Shown here in pieces: positions 23,201 through 30,631 of a stretch of DNA of 36,142 bases. Made by a program: the position numbers and the translations under genes. Source of the DNA: a virus; the IMG/VR virus record IMGVR_UViG_3300009104_000059, positions 1 through 36,142 of that record; one strand, given 5' to 3'. Each line of letters begins with the position of its first letter. Position 1 is the stretch's first letter. Below the pieces are notes generated by a model, which worked only from the letters and a program-made list of their open reading frames with translations, did not search any database and was not told the origin of the DNA.

Positions 23201-26041
23201 CTTACTACAGGTTCAGCTACAAGCGATATGTTCTATGTAAGAAATGCAACAGGAATTAGAAATATGACAGTTCAAGGATTAAATGGAACATTAGGTTCTG
23301 CAAACGCTTATGGAACAAAACGTCCAACAGCAGGAGCATATGTATCATTAGATCCAGGCTGGGGAACAACACACGAAGAAGTATGGATTACTTCTAAATC
23401 ACCTTATATACAAAACGTAACAACATTTGGAACAGGATGTACTGGATTAAAAGTAGATGGTGCATTACACGATGGCGGTTTTGATTCTGTTGTTGCAAAT
23501 GACTTTACGCAATTATGTGATGATGGTATAGGTGCATGGATTACAAATTTAGGTAGAGTAGAACTTGTATCAGTATTTTCTTATTACGCACACATCGGTT
23601 ATCTATCAGAAAATGGTGGAAAACTTCGTGCTACAAACGGTAACTCATCTTATGGTGACTATGGTTGCGTTGCAGAAGGAGTTGATTCTTCTGAAACTGC
23701 TATAACAGGAACAGTTGATAATCATAGTGAAGACGCAGATGTTGCCAATGTAATGACAGATGGTAATAAAATTTTAGCATTCGAATATAATAATGCTGGA
23801 AGACAATATTCTGGTGCTACACTTACAATATCAGGAGATGGTTATGGAATTACAGGTGAAACTGCAACTTATAATACTGGTGGTGTTTACAAAATTAGAT
23901 TATTAGAAACTAATACAGTAACAAGTAACCTTGGTGGTGCGACATATATGTCTGCTACTAACAATGCACAAACAGGTACAGCTACACAAATTACAATAGC
24001 TAACGCAGATAGTAACGCCAGTGGTGCATACACAGGTATGGCAATATGGATTACAAAAGGTAAAGGTGTAGGTCAATATGCATACATCGACGCTTACAAT
24101 TCTGCAAGTAAAGTTGCAACTGTTAAAAAATATTCAGACGACGCGGCAGGATGGGAAAGATATGGCGGAGACGCAGTTGAAACTCTTTTAGATGCTACAA
24201 CAGAATATACAATAGAACCTAGAGTAGTTATTGGTGCTCCAAATAATGATGGTAGTACAGCAGTTAGACAAGCAGTTGCAAGAGCAATTGTAACTTCTGA
24301 AAAGATTTCTTCAGTAAGAATTATAGATTGTGGTGCAAGTTATACTTCAGCACCAGCAGTAACATTTACTGATCCTAATAATACTACAGATGCTCCAGTA
24401 CAATCATACATAGATGATGGTGTACTAGGTCAACCAACTTTCACTGCAGGTGGAACAGCTTATAATACTGCAAGTGTAACAATTACAGAAGAACCTACAG
24501 CTAAAAACATAACAGCTATTTCACAAGCCACTGTAGCTGTTGTTACATCAGCAGGACATAATCTAGTTGACGGAACTAAAGTAACATTTGCAAGTGTTGG
24601 TGGAATGTCAGAATTAAACACAGGTGTATGGTATTACATTAAAACATTAACAGTAGATACATTTGGATTATATACTAACGATGATTTAACTGCTGGATTA
24701 GATTCTACAAACTTTACAACATACACTTCAGGTGGAACTGCAACACCATTTGGTGGACACAGAGATGAATTCCAAAACGGAAGATATATTCAAGTAGAAG
24801 GTTTATCAAAAGTTCCACAAACAGGATCAAATCTAGAATTTGATGGAATTTCAACTGAAACATTTCCTTATGCATATACTCTTATAACTGCAAACAAGGC
24901 TTATATAGAAGATGAAGTAATAGCATGGTTTAATACAACTTATCCAGGAATACACAATGCTGGACAAAATACAAAATGCGAAAGAGATGTTGGATATGAA
25001 ATTGATGCAATGGCATATGATATAAAATACGGTGGTAATACAGAAACTATTAGAGTTGCTAAAGCATACTGGCAAGGTGTTACTTCTCAATTAGCGGCAG
25101 GTGAACAAGCATACGCAGTTGCAGTTAATAACAAAGTAAAAGAAATGCTTAACGATTATATTTTAGATAACGTAGCTTGGACAACAACACAAAGTCCAGT
25201 TGTTACATCACAAACAACTAATTCTAATAATGGTGAGTTAGGTGTAAAAGACAAAGTTACAAGTTTAATTAAAACTTTAAATGATGTAATTGAAAATGGT
25301 TTAACTTCTGTACCAACTACACAAGGATTAAACAATCCATACTTTAAATTAGTAAGTGTACAAAAATTACGTGGTACTCAAGCTCCATATTCAGCATTAT
25401 TACAAATTAGTCCACAAATGACAGCCGCTCAAGCTCCAGCACATGGAACTGGTTTATCTGTTAGACTTAGATATTCACAAGTTAGATTAACTGGTCACGA
25501 TTTCCTAGGAGTAGGAACTGGTAACCAAGCATCTACAAATTATCCTGGAACGCCAAATAGAACTAACGACCAAGAAAGAGAAACTGTTGAAAGAGGTGGT
25601 GGTAGAGTATTCTTTACTGCAACTGACCAAGACGGTAACTTTAGAGTTGGTGACTTGTTCTCAGTACAACAGGCGACTGGTATTGCATCATTAAATGCAG
25701 ATGCATTTAACATTTCAGGATTACAAGAACTTCAGTTAGGAGATTTAACACTAGGCGGAACATCTGCTTCTGTTAATGAATTCTCTACTGACGGTACATT
25801 TGCGGCAAATAGCGACAAAATTGTACCAACACAAAGAGCGATAAGAACATATGTTTCATCACAAATTGGTGGTGGTGCAAGTGCTATTAACGTAAATACT
25901 ATTACTGCTGGTCAAATTGTGATCACTAGTAATACAATAAGTACAACAACAGGAGCAAGTATCCAAATTAACGCTGGTGTTAACTTCAAAAAAGGAGTTG
26001 CAGGAGCGCCATTGGCAATGAATTACTTGATCCATAGTTAA
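20270..26041 (+). CDS. Giant tail-fiber protein (1923 aa), paralog of the 1717-aa fiber
   Basis: Residues about 11-443 hold eight Trp/Tyr modules as in the paralog. The beta-helix region begins near 496 (QVYYTGPAGQDKPSPDAG) and is interrupted by a helical module (about 545-690) with NKAFIQEETLAWIN, AVKCRRDAGFMIDALLYDLRHGGN. Related helical modules recur at about 874-982 and 1541-1687 (NKAYIEDEVIAWFN, TKCERDVGYEIDAMAYDIKYGGN). Strands such as MFYVRNATGIRNMTVQG, GCTGLKVDGALHDGGF and VSVFSYYAHIGYL match the 1717-aa fiber closely. The C-terminus (SQVRLTGHDFLGVGTGN to TIKITAGQ-like end) also matches. It lacks the YCF48-like segment of its paralog. A receptor-binding fiber role is inferred. The helical modules are also familiar from cyanophage fibers. 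Confidence 0.82.
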   Translation: MAEFKLGRIKFVWKGSWATTTTYYVDDVIRYGGRTYNCVTNHTSGTFQTDLGAVKWQLMSDGIEWKSDWVANTTYKPNDVVKYGGYIYLANTGHTSAATVALGLEADQAKWDLFIEGFDWKSDWTISTRYKKNDLVKYGGSVYLCITEHESDNTTAVGLEGQQAKWEIFGKGFVWSGDWAINTRYKVNDTVRYGGQIYVAITGHTSAATEADGLEANQGQWQALHKGIEFKGDHATATRYKVNDVVKYGANIWICTTQHTSTGILSADEANWSILIPGIEFEDTWSNSTNYQPGDFVTYGGYSYVADRNNINKLPPDNSSDWTLFVTGFNLRGDYNAATAYKQGDVVRVGGFTYLAIADGTGNRPPNVTKWDKLNEGLYWKGAWTNATYYDKGDIVRGTTNTTTSYLCITEHTSNNVGPSTINQPDYPPGAGVDTSAWQLLAGGAESSVLTTKGDLLIYGQSGPARLPIGKAGQTLVVNNAGDLPEWGYFGAIDQVYYTGPAGQDKPSPDAGTTLDKPWKSLRYALWQIEQGPRNPQGTYLLERNKAFIQEETLAWINAQISGNTAPFTNAYTYDAVKCRRDAGFMIDALLYDLRHGGNEKSRYATLRISTQTEFVNHKDELTAYLNRLVYISQQCVANNAGYSALQGTVNQLIDNNYVTESAVSGEIASYIKIATDCLAAGNTTGIPAEEVPQTTLFAKSGTYEEVLPLSVKKGLAIVGDELRSTIVKPAGQIVGTSDTQYTLQGLGRLQAIISDIVTNSAVTPTPVGGVITFTTPGADLGFVNGTYNNVAVTGGSGSGCTMDVTVLSYTITSLTVNQPGQNYAISDSLTIPGATIGSDGVFTVNSVTTGNNLTQNTDAPAGSGAAGTAAAAIAQNIYDHIDFKVNANGSDPALTGTNTAQADAGYSDARLRLLANMDFVALEVAEFVQRANPSHSNFKDKCLADVKYYLRAIMDDMQYTGNYKSLKASDSYINSRLTTGSATSDMFYVRNATGIRNMTVQGLNGTLGSANAYGTKRPTAGAYVSLDPGWGTTHEEVWITSKSPYIQNVTTFGTGCTGLKVDGALHDGGFDSVVANDFTQLCDDGIGAWITNLGRVELVSVFSYYAHIGYLSENGGKLRATNGNSSYGDYGCVAEGVDSSETAITGTVDNHSEDADVANVMTDGNKILAFEYNNAGRQYSGATLTISGDGYGITGETATYNTGGVYKIRLLETNTVTSNLGGATYMSATNNAQTGTATQITIANADSNASGAYTGMAIWITKGKGVGQYAYIDAYNSASKVATVKKYSDDAAGWERYGGDAVETLLDATTEYTIEPRVVIGAPNNDGSTAVRQAVARAIVTSEKISSVRIIDCGASYTSAPAVTFTDPNNTTDAPVQSYIDDGVLGQPTFTAGGTAYNTASVTITEEPTAKNITAISQATVAVVTSAGHNLVDGTKVTFASVGGMSELNTGVWYYIKTLTVDTFGLYTNDDLTAGLDSTNFTTYTSGGTATPFGGHRDEFQNGRYIQVEGLSKVPQTGSNLEFDGISTETFPYAYTLITANKAYIEDEVIAWFNTTYPGIHNAGQNTKCERDVGYEIDAMAYDIKYGGNTETIRVAKAYWQGVTSQLAAGEQAYAVAVNNKVKEMLNDYILDNVAWTTTQSPVVTSQTTNSNNGELGVKDKVTSLIKTLNDVIENGLTSVPTTQGLNNPYFKLVSVQKLRGTQAPYSALLQISPQMTAAQAPAHGTGLSVRLRYSQVRLTGHDFLGVGTGNQASTNYPGTPNRTNDQERETVERGGGRVFFTATDQDGNFRVGDLFSVQQATGIASLNADAFNISGLQELQLGDLTLGGTSASVNEFSTDGTFAANSDKIVPTQRAIRTYVSSQIGGGASAINVNTITAGQIVITSNTISTTTGASIQINAGVNFKKGVAGAPLAMNYLIHS
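20300..21600 (+). repeat. Eight coding repeats, Trp/Tyr module (fiber 2)
   Basis: Eight units of about 48-60 codons with W-x-Y, N/G-D-x-V and Y-G-G-x-x-Y positions. Units 2-4 are the most alike (WKSDW, then TYKPNDVVKYGG or RYKKNDLVKYGG), suggesting internal duplication after the split from fiber 1. Unit 8 has a longer loop before its final Trp. Confidence 0.75.
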
Positions 26042-26047
26042 TAAATA
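26041..26047 (+). promoter_or_regulatory. T4-type late promoter box
   Basis: ATAAATA overlaps the last base of the giant fiber stop codon and drives the 105-aa gene at 26079. A strong ribosome site, AAGGAG (26064-26069), follows. Confidence 0.7.
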
Positions 26048-26078
26048 GTTAAAACATTTAAACAAGGAGATAAAACAC

Positions 26079-26396
26079 ATGGCTTCAGGAAGATTAGGCA
26101 AAGCAGACTTGGTGGCCAGTACCGATACCGTAGTTTACACGGTACCTGCGGATACTTTTACCGTAGCTACTGTGTCTATCTGTAATAGAGGTAACCAAGT
26201 TGTCACTATCAAAATGGCAGTGGCAGATGCGGCAACCCCAGACGCTTCAGAATACGTTGAACACAACGTTGAAATTCTGTCAGCAGGGGTTTTAGAACGT
26301 TCAGGTTTAGTGATGTCAGCTGGTCAAAAGCTAGTTGTATGGTCATCAGGCGCTAACGTAGCCGCAGTAGCAATGGGCATTGAAACTGGATTATAA
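26079..26396 (+). CDS. Small beta-sandwich protein (family A, copy 3)
   Basis: This 105-aa protein has the layout of the proteins at 4147 and 11942: DTVVYTVPADTFTVATVSICN, a valine-rich middle, VEILSAGVLERSGLVMSAGQKLVVW, and an AVAMGIETGL end. It is GC-richer than the fibers around it and has a strong ribosome site, which hints at high expression. It forms its own late transcription unit, ending near a palindrome at 26397-26415. Similar small proteins are common in marine T4-like phages, where I know of no assigned function. Confidence 0.68.
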   Translation: MASGRLGKADLVASTDTVVYTVPADTFTVATVSICNRGNQVVTIKMAVADAATPDASEYVEHNVEILSAGVLERSGLVMSAGQKLVVWSSGANVAAVAMGIETGL

Positions 26397-26415
26397 TATT
26401 ATACTATGTATAATA
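26397..26415 (+). other. AT-rich palindrome after the 105-aa gene
   Basis: TATTATAC (26397-26404) pairs with GTATAATA (26408-26415) across three bases, directly after the stop codon. There is no T-run. It may be a weak 3' hairpin; the internal TATAAT is probably incidental. Confidence 0.4.
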
Positions 26416-26435
26416 CTTAAATCAGTCTAAAATGC

Positions 26436-26442
26436 ATAAATA
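26436..26442 (+). promoter_or_regulatory. T4-type late promoter box
   Basis: ATAAATA in the context GCATAAATAATT, the same flank as the box at 2740, lies 28 bases before the ATG at 26471; AAGGA lies between. Confidence 0.7.
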
Positions 26443-26470
26443 ATTAAAATAAGGAAAAAAGGACGCAAAA

Positions 26471-26803
26471 ATGGGAAGATATATTTCAACAACTGGAACT
26501 GCTGGAGTAGTAACCAAAGAGGTTAATACTACTTACAGTGCCTCTGTTAATGATAGAATTCTTGCTGATTCAACAGGTGGAGCATTTACAATTACTCTAC
26601 CAGTTAGTACAGGTTTGTTAGTTAATGATACAATACAAATTATTGACGCAACAGCTCAAGCAGGAACTAATAACATAACAGTTGGAAGAAATGGTGCTCT
26701 TATCCAAGGTTCAGCAGAAGATTTAACAGTCGATTTAGCAGGTGCTATTATGACTTTAATCTATACTGGTGCAACTTATGGATGGATAGTAGGTGCTGTA
26801 TAA
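26471..26803 (+). CDS. Small fiber-domain protein (110 aa)
   Basis: The sequence MGRYISTTGTAG, then SVNDRILADSTGGAFTITLP, then TIQIIDATAQAGTNNITVGRNG and TLIYTGATYGWIV matches a small beta-domain that I know as a free protein and as a C-terminal domain of fibers in T4-like marine phages. The pattern (D-R-I-x-A-D-x-x-G-G-A-F-T-I-T-L-P, then N-x-x-T-V-x-R-N-G) fits a compact beta-prism-like fold. It may cap or decorate a fiber. It has its own late box at 26436 and is followed by a 60-base gap before the cysteine-rich gene trio. Confidence 0.72.
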   Translation: MGRYISTTGTAGVVTKEVNTTYSASVNDRILADSTGGAFTITLPVSTGLLVNDTIQIIDATAQAGTNNITVGRNGALIQGSAEDLTVDLAGAIMTLIYTGATYGWIVGAV

Positions 26804-26863
26804 TATTTTTATTATATAACATTAACCATTAAAATATTGTAAGGAGTTTTAAAAAAGGTAGAT

Positions 26864-27844
26864 ATGCCAGCAACAAGTCTTAGAGGATTATTAGGAACTA
26901 AACAAGATACTTTCGTAGCATTTGGCGAAGAAAATCTTGAGAAGGGTAGAATATATGTCTACACTCAAGGTGCCAACTATTCGAGATTATGGTGCGGATT
27001 TTGTTTTCACCCAGGTGAAGCAGGAACGGCTACAATAGAAGTTTGGGGAGCTGGTGGTAGTGGTGCAGAAATGTGCTGTTGCGGATTTGGCTTACCTGGT
27101 AATTCAGCGGCATACGTAAAAAGAACTATCTCATTAGCGGCTAATGGTTATATTTGCGGATGTACTGGTCAATCCTGTGGTAATGGAGATACATTATGTC
27201 ACAGAGGTTGCTCTGAACCAACTTTCATGAATATTTCCAAAGATGGCACAGCAGGTGGATGTACTTGTATTTGTGCTCAAGGTGGAGCAGGTGGCGTTTC
27301 TTACTGTTCTTCAAACGAATCATTTTATTGTTGTTATAAAGCAAACGGTTTTTGTGTTACAAAAACTGAAAACGATCACTGCGGTATTGTATGTAATATG
27401 TGCGATGGAAAACATATCGCTCAAGGATATTGCGGAAATATAATGTGTCCAGGAAGAACTTCTTGTGTATCAGCATTTGGCTGTCACCCAAGTTGTCCTT
27501 GTCAATTCCACTGGCACAATCCGACACCGGCAGGAATGTTCAGTGAAAACGGAGCATATATCACTTACAATACAGAAAATAATAATGGATTTTCACAATG
27601 GTCAGGTCACGGAGGTCACCAATTGGAAGCATCACTAGGTGCTGGAAGATTCCCAACTGGTGGAATACCTTGGGCAACTTGCTGGGGAGCAAGTAAGGCT
27701 TGTAACTGTTATGAAGCAGATCCATGTATACCACACGTTCCAGTAGGAATGGGAGGTCACGGACCAATGCCTTGCGATGGAGTAAGAGATCACGCAAACA
27801 GAGGTGGCCATGGTGGAGTTAGAATTAAATGGATTACAGGATAG
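26864..27844 (+). CDS. Cysteine- and glycine-rich adhesin candidate (copy 1)
   Basis: This 326-aa protein has about 31 cysteines (near 10 percent), spread over residues 44-308. The N-terminal third carries EVWGAGGSGAEMCCCGFGLPGN, in which the V-W-G-A-G-G-S-G part resembles glycine-rich receptor-binding tips of T-even phages. Motifs CTGQSCGN, GGCTCICAQGG and FYCCYKANGFC follow. The C-terminus (PCDGVRDHANRGGHGGVRIKW) is shared with the next two genes. Cysteines are at matching places in all three, so they are structural, as disulfides or metal ligands. A tail-tip adhesin is the likeliest role. AAGGAG lies 18 bases before the ATG, farther than usual; an in-frame TAA at 26840 rules out an earlier start. 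Confidence 0.72.
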   Translation: MPATSLRGLLGTKQDTFVAFGEENLEKGRIYVYTQGANYSRLWCGFCFHPGEAGTATIEVWGAGGSGAEMCCCGFGLPGNSAAYVKRTISLAANGYICGCTGQSCGNGDTLCHRGCSEPTFMNISKDGTAGGCTCICAQGGAGGVSYCSSNESFYCCYKANGFCVTKTENDHCGIVCNMCDGKHIAQGYCGNIMCPGRTSCVSAFGCHPSCPCQFHWHNPTPAGMFSENGAYITYNTENNNGFSQWSGHGGHQLEASLGAGRFPTGGIPWATCWGASKACNCYEADPCIPHVPVGMGGHGPMPCDGVRDHANRGGHGGVRIKWITG

Positions 27845-27853
27845 GATAAAATT

Positions 27854-28861
27854 ATGGCATCATTAACGACATTATTGCAAACAAAATATGATGGGATAGC
27901 GGCTGGAGAAACTAACCTGGAAAAAGGTACAATTTATACTTTTTATCCTTCCAACGATTATAACACAAACTTCCAATGTCACGTATGTTGGAAACCACCT
28001 GCAAACGGTACAGCACTTTTAGAAGTTTGGGGAGCGGCTGGATCAGGTGCAGAAATGTGTTGTTGCGGTGGAGGAATACCAGGTAACCCAGGTGGTTATG
28101 CTAAAAAACAACTAGCGGCTTTTGGTGCAAGTTGGTCAGATTGTTTTGTTTGTTCAGTTATTGGTTTATCATGCGGTAACTCAGATACTTTAAGTCACAG
28201 AGGACGTTCAGAACCAACTCAAGTTTGTTGGTTTGCCGGCGGAGCAGATGGATGTATTTGTTCTGAAGGTGGTCAAGGAGGATGTTCTATTTGTTCTACT
28301 GGTAATGCATTATATTGTTGTTTTGTAGCACAAAATTATTGTCATACACAAGGTGGAAGCACTTATTGTGGAATAATTTGTAATTATAGAGATGATGGTG
28401 GAAACAGTTATGACGGTGCAGATTATTGTGCATTTGCTTATGGCGGAGATGTAAACTGTTATGGTGGATTTAGTTGTTATTACTTTAGAGGATGTCAACC
28501 AAACTGTAACTGTAGATATATTGCAGTAATTAAAGTTCCACCTGGAATGGTTTCAGAGTGCGGTGGAGAAGTTCAATACGCACACGATGAAGATAGTGAA
28601 AAAGTTTATCACTCAGGTTCAGGCGGAATTATGGGAGTTATGGAACCTCTTAATTTAATGACAAGAAGTCCTACACAAGGTTCACCTTACAACGCTTGTT
28701 GGACAGGTAATGACTCTTGCGGTTGTTATCAAGATCAAGGATGTATTCACTTCTTTCCAGGAGGAATACCAGGACAAGGACCAACACCGTGCGATGGATA
28801 TAGAGATCACGCATGGAGAGGTGGAAACGGAATATTAAGAATTAAGTTTATAGCTTCGTAA
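27854..28861 (+). CDS. Cysteine- and glycine-rich adhesin candidate (copy 2)
   Basis: This 335-aa paralog of the gene before it has about 30 cysteines. It keeps LEVWGAAGSGAEMCCCGGGIPGN, DGCICSEGGQGGCSICS, LYCCFVAQNYC, RGCQPNCNC and the ending TPCDGYRDHAWRGGNG. The N-terminal MASLTTLLQTKYDGIAAGETNLEKGTIY part aligns with copies 1 and 3 (NLEKGRIYVY, NLEKGYIYAY). Middle regions between the conserved cysteines differ most, as expected for variable binding loops on a fixed scaffold. It starts 9 bases after copy 1 without a terminator between, so the genes are cotranscribed. Confidence 0.72.
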   Translation: MASLTTLLQTKYDGIAAGETNLEKGTIYTFYPSNDYNTNFQCHVCWKPPANGTALLEVWGAAGSGAEMCCCGGGIPGNPGGYAKKQLAAFGASWSDCFVCSVIGLSCGNSDTLSHRGRSEPTQVCWFAGGADGCICSEGGQGGCSICSTGNALYCCFVAQNYCHTQGGSTYCGIICNYRDDGGNSYDGADYCAFAYGGDVNCYGGFSCYYFRGCQPNCNCRYIAVIKVPPGMVSECGGEVQYAHDEDSEKVYHSGSGGIMGVMEPLNLMTRSPTQGSPYNACWTGNDSCGCYQDQGCIHFFPGGIPGQGPTPCDGYRDHAWRGGNGILRIKFIAS

Positions 28862-28867
28862 AAAGGA

Positions 28868-28874
28868 ATAAATA
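28868..28874 (+). promoter_or_regulatory. Possible T4-type late promoter box
   Basis: ATAAATA is only 5 bases before the ATG at 28880. If used, transcription would start at about the start codon, so this match may be chance or serve as an extra promoter within the cysteine-rich trio. Confidence 0.35.
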
Positions 28875-28879
28875 TTATT

Positions 28880-29851
28880 ATGGCAACATTAAAAAACATA
28901 TTAACAACAAGACAACCGGCAAGTATGTCAGAAAATAACCTAGAAAAAGGTTACATTTATGCATATTCTCCGGGTACTCAATTTGCTAATTTTTGTAATG
29001 GTGTTTGTTGGACAGCTATAGCAGATGGAAAAGCTATTGTAGAAATTTGGGGAGCTGGTGGATCTGGTTCTCGTATGTGTTGTTGCGGAGATGGATTACC
29101 AGGTAATGCAGGAGCATATTCTAAAAAAACAATTCAAGTAAATCAAGGTGATACAATTACAGCTACTTTAGGAATGGCTTGTAGAGCTCACCCACTTTGT
29201 CACTCAGGATGTAGTGATTCAACTCAATTATGTTACATAACAACTACTGGAAGTGCAGATGGTTGTATGTGTGCAAGAGGTGGATATGGTGGAAAATCTA
29301 TGCGTACAACTGGTACATCTTTCTATTGTTGTTACAGTGCAGAAGGTTTCTGTACTAATAGATGTAACAATGACAATTGTGGAATGACTTGTAACTGGTG
29401 TAATGGTGCATGGGAAGCCTTAGCATATGGTGGAGATATAAATTGTTGTGGACAAATAGGCTGTACTAGTTGGTTCGGCTGTTGCCCTCACTGTAAATGT
29501 TTCTTCCAAAGACACGCTCCTATACCTTCAGGACTTTTTGCGGAAAATGGAGCATTAATTACGTTCCAAACAGAATCAGATGGAACACCTATGTCTAACT
29601 GGTCAGGTAACCAATTATTCCAATATTATGCGGCTCTTAATTTGGCTACTAAATCACCAAGACAAGGAAATCCAAGAGCTTATTGTTGGAGATCAGACAG
29701 ATCTTGCGGTTGTTATGAATCACAAGGATGTGCTAATTTCTTACCAACAGGAGCAGGTGGACTACCGCCAATGGCTTGTCCAGACGTTAGAGACCACGGA
29801 ATACGTGGAGGACACGGAGGAGTTAGAATCAAGTTTATAGCTTCGGCATAA
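28880..29851 (+). CDS. Cysteine- and glycine-rich adhesin candidate (copy 3)
   Basis: This 323-aa third paralog has about 30 cysteines: NGVCW, RMCCCGDGLPGN, DGCMCARGG, FYCCYSAEGFC, NDNCGMTCNWCN, FGCCPHCKC, RSCGCYESQGC and the end DHGIRGGHGGVRIKF. It is closer to copy 1 in the middle part (YCCYxAxGFC and NDxCGxxCNxC) than to copy 2. EIWGAGGSGSRMCCC contains the glycine-rich strand. The three genes in a row, with conserved cysteines and variable loops, look like an expanded adhesin set. A fold with metal or disulfide crosslinks is inferred; no zinc-finger family is recognised. Confidence 0.72.
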   Translation: MATLKNILTTRQPASMSENNLEKGYIYAYSPGTQFANFCNGVCWTAIADGKAIVEIWGAGGSGSRMCCCGDGLPGNAGAYSKKTIQVNQGDTITATLGMACRAHPLCHSGCSDSTQLCYITTTGSADGCMCARGGYGGKSMRTTGTSFYCCYSAEGFCTNRCNNDNCGMTCNWCNGAWEALAYGGDINCCGQIGCTSWFGCCPHCKCFFQRHAPIPSGLFAENGALITFQTESDGTPMSNWSGNQLFQYYAALNLATKSPRQGNPRAYCWRSDRSCGCYESQGCANFLPTGAGGLPPMACPDVRDHGIRGGHGGVRIKFIASA

Positions 29852-29867
29852 TAATTGCAGGAGTAGG

Positions 29868-29874
29868 ATAAATA
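29868..29874 (+). promoter_or_regulatory. T4-type late promoter box
   Basis: ATAAATA in the context GGATAAATAGTTAAAAC, nearly the same flank as the box at 26041, lies 23 bases before the ATG at 29898, with AAAGGAAC as ribosome site. Confidence 0.7.
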
Positions 29875-29897
29875 GTTAAAACAAAGGAACAAAAATT

Positions 29898-30551
29898 ATG
29901 ATAACAAAAGCGTTTAACATTGAGATGCCAAATAAACCATACGTGGACAACTTTTCAGATAATACTGTCCATGCTTCAGAATATGTTGGATTTAAATACG
30001 TTAAAGTAATAGTAGATGCAAATGATTGGGTAGTAAATGTAACTTCTGAAGCTGATTCAATGGCCGAATTAAACGAACAAGCATCTCCAGTTCCAGCAGG
30101 TTGCAGTGCAGTTGTAATTGACGCTACAGCAAATCCTTTTGAAGCGGCTTTTATTACAGGAGATTATACAACTGGTGCAGTTGCGGCTTATGAAGAATCA
30201 TTAGGAACAAATGATGATGACGGAAATCCAGAAACTTGGTCATATACTTGGCAAGAAAATAGCCTTTTAGCTCAAATTTACTTACACGGTACAATGAAAT
30301 ATACAGCTGGTTCTTTTGTTAAACCTCAAATGAGAACACACGCATTAACTAGACAAATGTTCTTAGATTCTTTAGGACCATTAGCTGATGGTTTACAAGC
30401 TAATCTTGATGCAGATACGGCAGATCCTAAATATACAGCGGCACAAAGACAAGCAGTTGTAGATCACAAAGCATACGTAGATAATATTCCTACAAAATAC
30501 GCGGCAGTTGACCATTGGAAGATTCCTTTCAAACCAATGCCTCAAGTGTAA
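29898..30551 (+). CDS. Unknown protein (217 aa), possible fiber-assembly factor
   Basis: The N-terminal half is beta-rich (FKYVKVIVDANDWVVNVTS near residues 33-51) and has acidic loops; the C-terminal half is helical and ends AVVDHKAYVDNIPTKYAAVDHWKIPFKPMPQ. The helix-then-W-x-x-P end loosely resembles phage tail-fiber assembly proteins, which also have a C-terminal helix with a Trp-rich tail, but the match is weak. It comes directly after the cysteine-rich trio with its own late promoter, and before an inverted repeat that separates it from the glycan cassette. Alternatives are a structural protein or adhesin chaperone. Confidence 0.6.
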   Translation: MITKAFNIEMPNKPYVDNFSDNTVHASEYVGFKYVKVIVDANDWVVNVTSEADSMAELNEQASPVPAGCSAVVIDATANPFEAAFITGDYTTGAVAAYEESLGTNDDDGNPETWSYTWQENSLLAQIYLHGTMKYTAGSFVKPQMRTHALTRQMFLDSLGPLADGLQANLDADTADPKYTAAQRQAVVDHKAYVDNIPTKYAAVDHWKIPFKPMPQV

Positions 30552-30586
30552 TAATTTAATACTTCTAATCACATTTCAAGAATTTT

Positions 30587-30627
30587 AGGTTACACTATTC
30601 GTACCTAATAAGTAATAGTGTTAATCT
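30587..30627 (+). other. Long imperfect hairpin between fiber block and glycan cassette
   Basis: Arms 30587-30599 (AGGTTACACTATT) and 30614-30627 pair over 13 positions with one bulged T (30622) and one G-T pair; the loop is 14 bases. The last arm ends just before the ATG at 30632, so it could hide the start or bind a regulator. There is no T-run, and no late promoter box was found in this gap. Confidence 0.5.
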
Positions 30628-30631
30628 AATT

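Noticed and set aside
26397-26415. Host-type promoter from the TATAAT inside the palindrome
   Set aside because: No -35 box at a suitable distance, and a late box lies downstream; the match is likely a by-product of the AT-rich palindrome.
26864-29851. Diversity-generating retroelement acting on the cysteine-rich trio
   Set aside because: No reverse transcriptase, template repeat or adenine-biased variable repeat is visible; variation is spread between paralogs rather than confined to one C-terminal patch.
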